From positions 1 to 32,750 of the forward strand of contig JAQUCU010000008.1 in NCBI GenBank assembly GCA_028686055.1: a DNA stretch of 32,750 nucleotides, written 5' to 3'. Each line of letters begins with the position of its first letter. Within the stretch, counting starts at the first letter, position 1. The position numbers and the translations under genes were made by a program. The notes beneath the pieces are model-generated. The model made no database searches and was not told where the DNA came from. It saw only the letters and a list, made by a program, of their open reading frames with translations. The stretch is from Desulfuromonadaceae bacterium (GTDB lineage Bacteria; Desulfobacterota; Desulfuromonadia; Geobacterales; Pseudopelobacteraceae). Of the stretch, positions 9,186-18,292 are shown piece by piece.

Positions 9186-9989
9186 ATGATAAAACTTACA
9201 ATCCCATCCTTATTGGCTGCAGTAGCACTACTAGTAGCGACCTCTTCCTTTGCTGCTATTTTTTATCAGAATGATTTCAATAACCAGTCTGCCGGAGCAT
9301 TATCCCTGGACAGTAGTTGGCAAATCATGACGTCAGGCGGAATCGGTAATTCTGCAGCTATCCGCTTAACGTATAACAAAGCGGGAACATCCGGTACTCA
9401 AGCAGTACTGCCCCTTTCCGCATTTAACACCCAGGAGTTTTGGCTTGAATTCGACACAAAGATTGAAGGGACAATGAATGGAGGCATGAAATTTGTGAAA
9501 GTTTTTGGCTCACTTAGCACTCCGAGCCAAAATAATTCTACTTTTATAATGGACTACAACGATAATATTATGAATAGAGTGTGCTATTATGGTGATACTA
9601 TTTGTGAAAAACGCCTTGATGGGTCTCCTGGTTATGACGCTTCTTGCCATGCCACCCCGGTTACAACGGTAAGCTCAATTGATTTACGAGGGGGTACATG
9701 GCACCACGTCAAGATACATTTTGTACGGGCAGCTCCGGGTACAGATTCCGGAGAATATCGAATTTGGATTGATGGCGTTGAAAAAGCTTACTTTACCAAA
9801 GTGAACAATAACAGTCCGACTGAAAGCGCAACATCCAGTATTTCTGCGATCACGTTTGGTGACTATACTAATTCCAATGACTCGACCTGGTATTTCTGGA
9901 TCGACAATTTGTCTGTATCGTCAACTGACTTAACAAGCTCTTTAACGGCATTGGCACCACCGACAAACCTTAAAGCAACACCAATGTAA
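9186..9989 (+). CDS. Secreted protein, probable concanavalin/LamG-like fold, likely paralogue of the preceding gene
   Basis: Start moved from 9141 to Met at 9186 (GGGAG RBS). Signal peptide MIKLTIPSLLAAVALLVATSSFA-A; IFYQNDFNNQSAGALSLDSSW; WHHVKIHFVRA; FWIDNLSVSS; C-terminus APPTNLKATPM. Confidence 0.75.
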   Translation: MIKLTIPSLLAAVALLVATSSFAAIFYQNDFNNQSAGALSLDSSWQIMTSGGIGNSAAIRLTYNKAGTSGTQAVLPLSAFNTQEFWLEFDTKIEGTMNGGMKFVKVFGSLSTPSQNNSTFIMDYNDNIMNRVCYYGDTICEKRLDGSPGYDASCHATPVTTVSSIDLRGGTWHHVKIHFVRAAPGTDSGEYRIWIDGVEKAYFTKVNNNSPTESATSSISAITFGDYTNSNDSTWYFWIDNLSVSSTDLTSSLTALAPPTNLKATPM

Positions 9990-10316
9990 GTGATGAATGG
10001 TGCTGAATTAGAATGAACATGCCATGAAGATTCGAAAAAATACATTAGTTCATAATTCGCTTTTGTATTCATTCGGTGTCTTCATGGCTGTGATATTTAC
10101 TGATTTAATCTTTACAACTGCACCTCTTGCAAAAGTCCTGACCAGAGGAGCATAAAGCCATCGGAGAGGGCACTGAGGTGGCCGGGGTTTTCAGAAAAAA
10201 ACCAATACAGGGGCATTTTGTAGCACCATTTTTCTGAATACGGACACACTGAAAAAGACAATCGGAACCAAACTGAGAACAATCTTCCACATCGTCAGGT
10301 TATCAACAATCTGATG

Positions 10317-11339
10317 CTACGTTCTAACCAATTTTCGGTTACCTTTTTCTATGTGCGTATAACAAATACGTAAAAGCGCATCAATTCTCGCCACAAAATA
10401 TACCAGGTACAACAAAACTAATTGCGGGAAATACAAAAAATTCCGAAATTGAAAGCATCTGTAAAACGTAGTAATTATAGGAATAGAAAGAATAAGCATA
10501 ACTGCAAACACCTGACTATTCAGATCAAACATATTTTCGTTGTAAAATGCCGTTAGTAATGAAAACAATAAGCAAAAAGCAAAGGCTATAGTCATCATTA
10601 CCGGCTTATCAAAACATGACACTTTAAATGTGCCAAACATTCCCAGACTGTGCCATCTTTGTTGCTTGTAAAAACGCCATAGATTTTTAGGGTTGCCGAG
10701 ATGGATAGCCTTTATATCCGGATTTTCAAAAACAATGTTGTCCGTATGGCTTAACCGCCAGCAAAGCTCCGAATCCTCACCGGTAATGAGCGTTTCGTCG
10801 AATCCGCCGACCCTCAAAAAGACATCCTTCCTGATCGCCAAATTTCCGGAATTAATATATTTTGCTTTCCCCGCCGTTTTATTCCGTTGAGAATACCAAA
10901 CTTTTTCAATCCAGCATGCGGACTCAGGCAAGCAATACTTCGAACCACTCGCCGCCACAGACCGGACTTTAAGGGTCTGCACGAGTTGTTTCCGCCAATC
11001 TATGCAGACAATACAGTCTGAGTCTATGAAAGCTAAAACGTTGCCCTTTGCCATCTTGGCACCAAAGTTTCTTACAGCCGCCACGGTAACTCGAGGTCGC
11101 TCCAGCAAAGTGATGCTCTGGTAAGCACTCACAATATTAGCCGACTTATCAGTAGAACCGTTATCGACAACGATTATTTCATCAGTTACATGCATCTCTG
11201 CGATTATGGAATCAAGACATGAGGCAATAGTTTTTTCCTCATTATACAAGGGAACTATGAAACTGATCTGTATATCATCCATAAAATCACCATCCTTTCT
11301 ATGGTCGGTTTTATCCAACATACAAGTATAAACAACCAT
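10317..11339 (-). CDS. Family 2 glycosyltransferase with C-terminal membrane segments
   Basis: ISFIVPLYNEEKTIASCLDSIIAEMHVTDEIIVVDNGSTDKSANIV, VLAFIDSDC, GGFDETLITGEDSELCWRL. Start is probably at the internal MDDIQISF (MVVYTCM... looks spurious). Confidence 0.92.
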   Translation of the reverse strand: MVVYTCMLDKTDHRKDGDFMDDIQISFIVPLYNEEKTIASCLDSIIAEMHVTDEIIVVDNGSTDKSANIVSAYQSITLLERPRVTVAAVRNFGAKMAKGNVLAFIDSDCIVCIDWRKQLVQTLKVRSVAASGSKYCLPESACWIEKVWYSQRNKTAGKAKYINSGNLAIRKDVFLRVGGFDETLITGEDSELCWRLSHTDNIVFENPDIKAIHLGNPKNLWRFYKQQRWHSLGMFGTFKVSCFDKPVMMTIAFAFCLLFSLLTAFYNENMFDLNSQVFAVMLILSIPIITTFYRCFQFRNFLYFPQLVLLYLVYFVARIDALLRICYTHIEKGNRKLVRT

Positions 11340-11382
11340 TAGTTAAGTAAATGCGCACCCCGCTCCAATCCAATCTGCTCAG

Positions 11383-12420
11383 TTAAGAGGAGGCAGAATA
11401 TATTCTGTATGCTAGGAGTGCTGCCGTATTGGATATGTCCTGATGTACGCCAACCCTGTTCAGTGCAAAAAGAGGCGTCCGGGTGTCGTTCCAACCACAT
11501 CGGGTAGTAAAGGCACAGGCATAACCTGATGACTTGAGCTGCTCAATAACTTTTTCATTTAAATTACCATTCGGATAACAGAACGCTACGCCATCTCCAT
11601 CAACGGCTTTACGCTCCCGCAGGGCTTGCATAGAAAGGGTAACTTCCCTGTAAATTTCATCCTGACCCAGCGTTGTAAGAATGCGATGTGTATTCGTATG
11701 GGAACCGAACGACACCAGACCGCTACTCCGCATTTCCTCGATCTGCACCCAGGTCAAAAAATTACTTTGATCAGTGCGGTTGACAAGCGCAAAATGGTTT
11801 TCGATCTGCTCAAGGATATCTTCGATCGCTTCCTCGCGATATTTCTTTAGCGCCTCAAGGACAACCTCATAAAAATCCGTCACAGGCAAAGTCTGAAAAC
11901 TGTCTTGCAGCAAGAGCTGCCGCTGGGCAAACTCCTTGAAAGCATCAAAATTTCCGGCGGTAGCCACCGCCGCGCAGATATTTCCCAGACGTTCACTCCA
12001 GAAGATCTTTCCTGTGTCAATGAAGCCGGTTGGCAGGAAAACCGTTGCCGAAACTGTGTGCTTGACCAGCAACGGAAACGCATATTCATAAAAGTCGACC
12101 CAGCCGTCATCAAAAGTGATTGCACATTCAGGCCTGCCATGAAAACCTTTTACTGTAGAGTTTACTGATGGATAGAGTGCGCTGACATGTTGCATGCTGA
12201 AATATTTTTTTAAGAATTGCAGATGAAGCTCAAATGTCTCTGGTTCAACGTACATACCTGGTTGAAGAAAGGCACCGACTTTGCTGCGGGGGATAATCCG
12301 GTGATACATAAGGGTCAACGAGCGTCCTTCCCCTACATTGTTCAAATGCGTACTGAACAAGCCTGAATAATAGACCAAGCGCGCCAGGAGGTGTTTGATA
12401 CCCGCCCTGATATCATCCAT
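11383..12420 (-). CDS. Polysaccharide deacetylase (NodB-like)
   Basis: LTLMYHRI, CAITFDDGWVDFYEYAFPLLVKHTVSATVFLPTGFIDTGKIFWSERL, SFGSHTNTHRIL, FCYPNGN. Start placed at Met5 of the track ORF. Confidence 0.9.
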   Translation of the reverse strand: MDDIRAGIKHLLARLVYYSGLFSTHLNNVGEGRSLTLMYHRIIPRSKVGAFLQPGMYVEPETFELHLQFLKKYFSMQHVSALYPSVNSTVKGFHGRPECAITFDDGWVDFYEYAFPLLVKHTVSATVFLPTGFIDTGKIFWSERLGNICAAVATAGNFDAFKEFAQRQLLLQDSFQTLPVTDFYEVVLEALKKYREEAIEDILEQIENHFALVNRTDQSNFLTWVQIEEMRSSGLVSFGSHTNTHRILTTLGQDEIYREVTLSMQALRERKAVDGDGVAFCYPNGNLNEKVIEQLKSSGYACAFTTRCGWNDTRTPLFALNRVGVHQDISNTAALLAYRIYSASS

Positions 12421-13549
12421 GATCCACCCCACTCCGGCGATCGGTTATGCTCTGATAAATGGTCTGATAACCATCGACCATCGCCTGGATGGAAAAATCT
12501 GTTTCCGCAAGATGTGCTCCTGCCTGTGATAATTTATCAGCAAGAGCTTCATTCCGATAAATAGCCGCGATTGCCGAGGCGATCTTTTCAGGAGCCCCGC
12601 TTTCTACCAGCAGCCCGGTCTCGCCGCTGCGAATGATTTCTTCGGGGCCACCGCTACGTGTAGCCACAACCGGCAACCCGATCGCCATGGCCTCGACGAC
12701 GGTGAGGGAAAAACCTTCGCTTGTCGAGGAGGTCAGGTAAACATCAAAAGCGGGAAAGATGTTTTCGATATCGGGGCGAAAACCCAGAAATTCAACCTGG
12801 AGCCGAAGCCCCAGACAATCCCTAAGCTCTTCAAGGCCCGGAAAAAGATCTGTCTTCGTGCCAACAATGAACAGTTTAAGATCAGCTATCACAGGCTTAA
12901 GCACAGCCACGGCACGCAAGGCGGTTTGGTAATCCTTGGCAGGACGAAGGTCTCCAACGCAGCCGATTACGAAGCTTTTATCCGATAAACCGAGTCTTTC
13001 TCTGGCCTCCGGCTTTGAGAGTCCCTGCCTTAACCTGTCAATATCAATACCGTTATGCACAACCAGTGACTTTGCAGAATAGGCCAACCGCTGATCTACA
13101 AAATAGTCCCGCAGATAATTGGAAACAAAGACAACCCTGTGGGAGAAGCGGTTGATGGCCTCCCATTTCAGTTTTTTCAAGAGATCTTGCTCTGCCACAT
13201 CCATTGTGCCGTGAAGGGTCGAAACAACTGGCACTCCTGACAATGCCCCGATAACACACGAATACACACTGGTAGTGAACAAGTGTGAATGAATCAGATC
13301 AATATCGTGGCGTTTTATGAGTTTTCCAATTCCCCGCAATAACCCCAAATCGAAACCACCTTTACGTGTCGTGATCAGATGCGGTGTCACGCCCAGAGCA
13401 ACAAGCTTATCCAAAAGCCATCCTTCATAGAGCAACGCCACGTGCGGTATGTAGCGTTCCCGGTCTACTCGCAGAACAAGCTCGGCGAAGATACTTTCCG
13501 CGCCGCCGGTTTCAGACGATTCAATAATGAAAAGAATATTCTTTTTCAT
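12413..13549 (-). CDS. Family 4 glycosyltransferase
   Basis: FIIESSETGGAESIFAELV, VIGCVGDLRPAKDYQTALRAV, DVYLTSSTSEGFSLTVVEAMAIGLPVVATRSGGPEEII. Confidence 0.93.
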   Translation of the reverse strand: MKKNILFIIESSETGGAESIFAELVLRVDRERYIPHVALLYEGWLLDKLVALGVTPHLITTRKGGFDLGLLRGIGKLIKRHDIDLIHSHLFTTSVYSCVIGALSGVPVVSTLHGTMDVAEQDLLKKLKWEAINRFSHRVVFVSNYLRDYFVDQRLAYSAKSLVVHNGIDIDRLRQGLSKPEARERLGLSDKSFVIGCVGDLRPAKDYQTALRAVAVLKPVIADLKLFIVGTKTDLFPGLEELRDCLGLRLQVEFLGFRPDIENIFPAFDVYLTSSTSEGFSLTVVEAMAIGLPVVATRSGGPEEIIRSGETGLLVESGAPEKIASAIAAIYRNEALADKLSQAGAHLAETDFSIQAMVDGYQTIYQSITDRRSGVDHG

Positions 13550-14844
13550 ATTTCAGCGATGGCATGTTTTTGGGCAATGTTGTGCAGGGCAACCGTCAGG
13601 GCCATATTGATCCAAAAATAGGGATAATAGAGCACTGTAACAAAAAAACCGCTTACCATAAATCCAATTAAAGCCCCATCGAGACCGTGGCTCATCACAT
13701 AAATAAATCCATTTTCCATCTTTCGGGCGCGAAGGATTATCCGGGTGCGGTAATTGTTAACCAGGGTATACAAGATCATCAGAATATAGAGCACCAAACC
13801 GCTGTACCCAAGTTCCGACACACACTCCACAAAAACATTATGGCTAAGGGAACCATTGCCTGAGAATATTCTCACATCTGCAATTGCCCAGTTTCCGTAC
13901 CCTACACCTAGTATAGGATACATTTCCGCCATTTTAAGCCCTTTTTCCCATCGTTCGGTTCGGGCTAGTGACGTCTGGTCCTCTCCTGCCTTATTAAATC
14001 TTGAGACCTGCTCTTCAGGAACCATCGTGTATGCGAGGAAACAGACCAACGTGAGAACCAAAGCAGCCAGGATTTTCTTTTGGCTCTTCAACAGTATCCA
14101 GGCCATAACGGCAAATCCGCCTACTAGTGCACCTCTGGAGGAAGATGAGATGATCCCCGCTATTGCCGTTAAAGGGAGCAGCCAAAAAATGGATATTTTC
14201 CATTTTGGCCACCGATCCTTAAGAGCGATAATGAAATATATCGCAAGAGGCAAAAACACGCACATTTCTATAGCGAATTCTCCTGAATTTTCAAACCAAC
14301 CCGGTCCACCGCCAGTGCCTTCCTTGCCAAATCCAAAACCGATTCTTGCCCAACCTCTCAAAGCATATTGCGACATTTTGAAATTATAAAGCAGGAACAT
14401 CAACATGAATATCTGAAAACGGCTTTCGGTGTTTATGATGTTTGTTATTAAAAAATATATAAGTAGCCATGAGATAAACACTGCTATTGTGTCAAATGCG
14501 ATCCCAGGTGAGATGGCAAATATGCTTGAAAGAAGCACTACCCCAAAAAAGAGGAGTAAAAGCCGATTCTCAACGTTATGAACTAATTTAATATTTTTTT
14601 TTACCATCAGCAAAAATAGCATTACAATAATAATTATACGGTTGTAAGGCATGATATCCAGCACCGGATAGAGTGTCTGTGGTCGTACGTATTCAAAAAA
14701 AAGATAGATATTTAACAGCCAGAAGAGGATATCCTGGCTTTTACAGAAAGCCCAGATGTCTCTGACCCTGAGACATTCAAGGTCGGCTGTTGTCTGCACA
14801 TCTGTTACTGGAAATCCTTTAGCAACAATCGCGCTTTCCTGCAT
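13546..14844 (-). CDS. O-antigen ligase/polymerase (Wzy/WaaL)-like membrane protein, possibly the exosortase A-associated O-glycosylation ligase type
   Basis: LLNIYLFFEYVRPQTLYPVLDIMPYNRI; many TM segments; ILGVGYGNWAIADVRIFSGNGSLSHNVFVECVSELGYSGLVLYI (Wzy_C-like). Confidence 0.85.
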   Translation of the reverse strand: MQESAIVAKGFPVTDVQTTADLECLRVRDIWAFCKSQDILFWLLNIYLFFEYVRPQTLYPVLDIMPYNRIIIIVMLFLLMVKKNIKLVHNVENRLLLLFFGVVLLSSIFAISPGIAFDTIAVFISWLLIYFLITNIINTESRFQIFMLMFLLYNFKMSQYALRGWARIGFGFGKEGTGGGPGWFENSGEFAIEMCVFLPLAIYFIIALKDRWPKWKISIFWLLPLTAIAGIISSSSRGALVGGFAVMAWILLKSQKKILAALVLTLVCFLAYTMVPEEQVSRFNKAGEDQTSLARTERWEKGLKMAEMYPILGVGYGNWAIADVRIFSGNGSLSHNVFVECVSELGYSGLVLYILMILYTLVNNYRTRIILRARKMENGFIYVMSHGLDGALIGFMVSGFFVTVLYYPYFWINMALTVALHNIAQKHAIAEI

Positions 14845-14856
14845 CTGTTAACCTCC

Positions 14857-16071
14857 TCACGGCGTAAACCGTTGAAAGATCTTTTGCATTTTCTCTGCAT
14901 ACAGTTTGTTGTTGAAGAGTTCTTCAACTCTTTCGCGACCCAAACGTCCCATCTTCTGTCTCAATTCAATCTGTTGTAATAGTGCGATCACCGCTTCCGC
15001 CAAAGCCACCTCATCGCCAACATCAACCAGCAAGCCGGTCCGGCCGTCAGCTACAATATCAATAGGCCCACCGGCCCGAGTAGCAACCACCGGTTTGCCC
15101 ATTGCCATGCCCTCGATAACAACCATCCCAAAAGGTTCTGGACGATTTGAAGCGTGCACCACTACATCCATTAATTTCATCAGTGCCGGAATGTCTTTTC
15201 GATATCCTGTGAAGACCACCTTGTCCTTTAAACCGAGTTCGTACGCAAGTACTACCATTTCGTCATAAAATGCCACATCACCATCTGAAGGCCCGCCAAC
15301 TATAAAACCGCACGCTTCAGGGAATTGATCAGCAATAATGCGCGCTGCGTGGAGAAACTCCCTGATACCTTTCCAATCAACTACCCGGCCAAATATGCCA
15401 TATCTAAGCTTGCCTGATTCAAGTCCGAATTCGCGGACCAAGTAGTTACAGTGGACCGCACCATTGAACTCATCTAGATCCAGCGCATCATGTACAACTG
15501 ATATTTTTTCTTCAGACACACCAAGCAGAAGTAAATTATCCTTTATGGCGCCGGAGATCGCAACATGGTGGTCCACTAATCTGGCATAAAATTTAGTGAT
15601 GGGATGTACTTCTTCAAAATCCCTCAAATGAGCTACACATGGCACTCCAAGCAGCTTTGCCGCCATGATACCTGACAATTGGCTTCCCATTATGTTATTG
15701 AGATGCACCAGTTGCACACCATGCCTTTTGCCGATACGCCTGAAATAAAGTGCCTCAGAAAAATCAACCAGAAAAACCCAATACAGGAAGCGGCTAAGGT
15801 TTAGAATAAAGCGAAGCATGCTGTTTTTAAAGAATGGCAGCGAGGCAATTTTTGTATAGTTGTGATTATCAATCCACGGCAACCTTGGCATATGATTATA
15901 GCAAGTGGTGCCGGTAAACTTCTCTTTAAGCAGTTCCTCCCGCTGACCGGTAACTATAATCGGTTCAAACCGCTCCTTATCAAGCGCATTAATCAGATGG
16001 CACAGGCTGTTGATAGCACCTCCGAATGTAAAGGTGTTATCGAGAACCAGGACTTTAATCTTGTCGTTCAT
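14857..16071 (-). CDS. Family 4 glycosyltransferase
   Basis: VLDNTFTFGGAINSLCHLINAL, LRYGIFGRVVDWKGIREFLHAARII, VVHASNRPEPFGMVVIEGMAMGKPVVATRAGGPIDIV. Confidence 0.93.
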   Translation of the reverse strand: MNDKIKVLVLDNTFTFGGAINSLCHLINALDKERFEPIIVTGQREELLKEKFTGTTCYNHMPRLPWIDNHNYTKIASLPFFKNSMLRFILNLSRFLYWVFLVDFSEALYFRRIGKRHGVQLVHLNNIMGSQLSGIMAAKLLGVPCVAHLRDFEEVHPITKFYARLVDHHVAISGAIKDNLLLLGVSEEKISVVHDALDLDEFNGAVHCNYLVREFGLESGKLRYGIFGRVVDWKGIREFLHAARIIADQFPEACGFIVGGPSDGDVAFYDEMVVLAYELGLKDKVVFTGYRKDIPALMKLMDVVVHASNRPEPFGMVVIEGMAMGKPVVATRAGGPIDIVADGRTGLLVDVGDEVALAEAVIALLQQIELRQKMGRLGRERVEELFNNKLYAEKMQKIFQRFTP

Positions 16072-17645
16072 AGCGGCAACCGTTCCAACAACAAATCCAG
16101 AATCGCCTGATAATCATTTTGTTCTAGCTCAAATACATTTGGGTATTGAGCAGCTCTGGTAACGTACCGAATGTAACTTAGATACACTATGACGCTATGG
16201 AGATTTTCTGGAATATTAAGCAACACCAAGTAATTACGAAAATTATTGCCGATTATTTCAGCAATTCCTCTGCCCACTACAGTTGCAAACGCCGGCAAGA
16301 CGGCACTGTTTTTTTCAGCACGTTCCTTCTGGATAAGCAGATTCATCATGTCAACTCCAGGGAAATCACTTGCTTTTCCGGTATCCCAGTCAATTATTCC
16401 CTGTATACTACCGCTTTGGGGATTAACCAGGATGTTTCCATAGCCGTAATCTCCATGGGAAATAACCAGGTCTATTTCCGTACCAATCAGGCGATGCTGA
16501 AGAGTTTCAATGAGTGCTACAACTCTTTCACGGAAATCGGCACTAATCACTTTGCAGCTTGCCAAGCGGGCTTGATCGTCAGCAAAGAGAATGTTGAGTT
16601 TATAAGATGTCATGATATCGTTTTGGCAACTGGCAAAATGTACTTGATATAAAAAATCTACAGCGGCCTGAAAAATATGCTCGCGTTGTTCACAACTATT
16701 GACTTTCCATGCTGGCATGCCTGCCACCATTGTTTCCGCATAAACTGTACGGTCGTCATGTTCTATCCGGCAGATCGGCCGGGGCAGTTTATCCATGATA
16801 GAAGCAGGCAACCCGGCACCACCCTGAAGATATTCAAGAAATTTATGATTTTTGCATACTATGCTGTCAATTCGGCGATCAGCCACGAGTCGAACAATAA
16901 AACCTTTTCCTGAATTGTTTTCTGTCAAAAACAATACGAAAGTTCCCCTGAGCCGGATATCGACTCTCTCCAGAAGGCAGTTGGCGACAGGAAGCTGTAA
17001 CTGGCGCGAAATCGCCTCATTAACCATTTGCAGCAAATGAGATGATTCGAATGAGTTGGATCCGCCCAGGATAACGAAACCTTCAGCAATGGCTAGGTAG
17101 CCTCCAAACCTGTTGACAAGATGAAGCAGTGGATGAGCGTAATGCGGCAACTCCAGCATCTTGCTCCCTGCCAACACCAACTCTTCCGGCTGTTGCAAGC
17201 CAGGAAACGGAAGAAAACAGTATATTGGCTTAAAGCCAGACCGGTGGAGTGCATTCTGATAGCCTGAAAGGCGATACCACAATTTATCAAAAAACGAACA
17301 AAAACGCCCTCGCACAAGATTCTTTAGCTGTTTAAAAGAGCACGTATTTTCGGCAAAAAGTAAAATCGAACCGTTTGACGCCAACATTTGATGCGCCTGC
17401 TTCAGGTCGGCGTTAAACATCCGGCGTGAGTTGGAAGAGGCGGAATAGTATAATATCAACTCGTATACTTCTGTTGAACTTGCTAGCGTGGGAATATGAT
17501 CGACACATTTGGCATTTTGAAAAACATGGTGCCAGAAGGAAAACTCATCTCCGACAATAAGGACACTGCTTGACGACGGCAGATCCATGAGTAGCAGCAG
17601 GTTATCGCCAGAAAAACATTCATATTCGTCAAATAACTCGATCAT
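16068..17645 (-). CDS. Aminoglycoside-phosphotransferase-fold protein with an N-terminal methyltransferase-like region
   Basis: LVISHGDYGYGNILVNPQSGSIQGIIDWDTGKASDFPGVDMMNLL (APH catalytic HGDxxxxN and IDWD). N-terminal VLIVGDEFSFWHHVF..., HQMLASNGSILLFAEN resembles a degenerate SAM-methyltransferase. Confidence 0.78.
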   Translation of the reverse strand: MIELFDEYECFSGDNLLLLMDLPSSSSVLIVGDEFSFWHHVFQNAKCVDHIPTLASSTEVYELILYYSASSNSRRMFNADLKQAHQMLASNGSILLFAENTCSFKQLKNLVRGRFCSFFDKLWYRLSGYQNALHRSGFKPIYCFLPFPGLQQPEELVLAGSKMLELPHYAHPLLHLVNRFGGYLAIAEGFVILGGSNSFESSHLLQMVNEAISRQLQLPVANCLLERVDIRLRGTFVLFLTENNSGKGFIVRLVADRRIDSIVCKNHKFLEYLQGGAGLPASIMDKLPRPICRIEHDDRTVYAETMVAGMPAWKVNSCEQREHIFQAAVDFLYQVHFASCQNDIMTSYKLNILFADDQARLASCKVISADFRERVVALIETLQHRLIGTEIDLVISHGDYGYGNILVNPQSGSIQGIIDWDTGKASDFPGVDMMNLLIQKERAEKNSAVLPAFATVVGRGIAEIIGNNFRNYLVLLNIPENLHSVIVYLSYIRYVTRAAQYPNVFELEQNDYQAILDLLLERLPL

Positions 17646-18292
17646 TTTTCAACGGGCCAATTACTAGGCAATTGATTGAGCACAATCTCGGCAAATTGCT
17701 CTACCCTCTGTTTTGTCTTCGAAACATCTTCATCCGCAGAATTTGCTGTTATTCGAACAAACGCCCCGTCGTTGCGATTGTGCAGAATCCTTCCCGTAAA
17801 GCGTTCAATATTCTGGCTCAATCCTGTTGAAATAACCGTCTTTCCTGCAGTTTGGTACCAGTGAAGCATGACAGTATTGGCGCCATCCATGCGAGACAGA
17901 ACGTAATTAACCGGGATACTTTTGCCGGTCGCTATCTGTTTGAGATGTACAATTCCGGTGTCGACAATCGCCGCTCCGCTTCCAGGCAGACAGGCATAGG
18001 GATTATGGCCGGTTCTGCCGCCTTTTGCAGTGCCGTAATAGCCGATATACAGGTCAAGCTGATCGCCGTTTTGCGACTTGTAATGTCGGTAAATATTCTT
18101 ATCAGCATTCAGTTCCTTATATACGGCAGCTGAGAATGAATCCTCCGTAGCGGTATATCCGGAAATAACCATTGGCAGTTTTTCAAGATTTGCCTGAACA
18201 ACAACCGGCACCGACCTGGAGGATTGTGCAGCAACGGCACATAGAGCTAACAGCAACATCACAAGAGATAGTGTGAAGGTTTTATTTGACAT
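17642..18292 (-). CDS. epsI: EpsI family exosortase-associated protein
   Basis: Signal/TM start; LDLYIGYYGTAKGGRTGHNPYACLPGSGAAIV, VNYVLSRMDGANTVMLHWYQTAGKTV; directly follows exosortase with an 11-bp overlap. Confidence 0.88.
   Translation of the reverse strand: MSNKTFTLSLVMLLLALCAVAAQSSRSVPVVVQANLEKLPMVISGYTATEDSFSAAVYKELNADKNIYRHYKSQNGDQLDLYIGYYGTAKGGRTGHNPYACLPGSGAAIVDTGIVHLKQIATGKSIPVNYVLSRMDGANTVMLHWYQTAGKTVISTGLSQNIERFTGRILHNRNDGAFVRITANSADEDVSKTKQRVEQFAEIVLNQLPSNWPVEK

Noticed and set aside
10105-10290. 61-aa cysteine-rich minus-strand ORF and a nearby TTGCAAAAGTCC stretch, possible peptide or IS remnant
   Set aside because: Non-ATG (GTG) start without a visible RBS, and no inverted repeats or transposase motif I could confirm. 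Not supportable without a search.
16068-17645. Antibiotic resistance gene (aminoglycoside phosphotransferase)
   Set aside because: Only the kinase fold is shared; EPS operon context and fused N-terminus argue against resistance.
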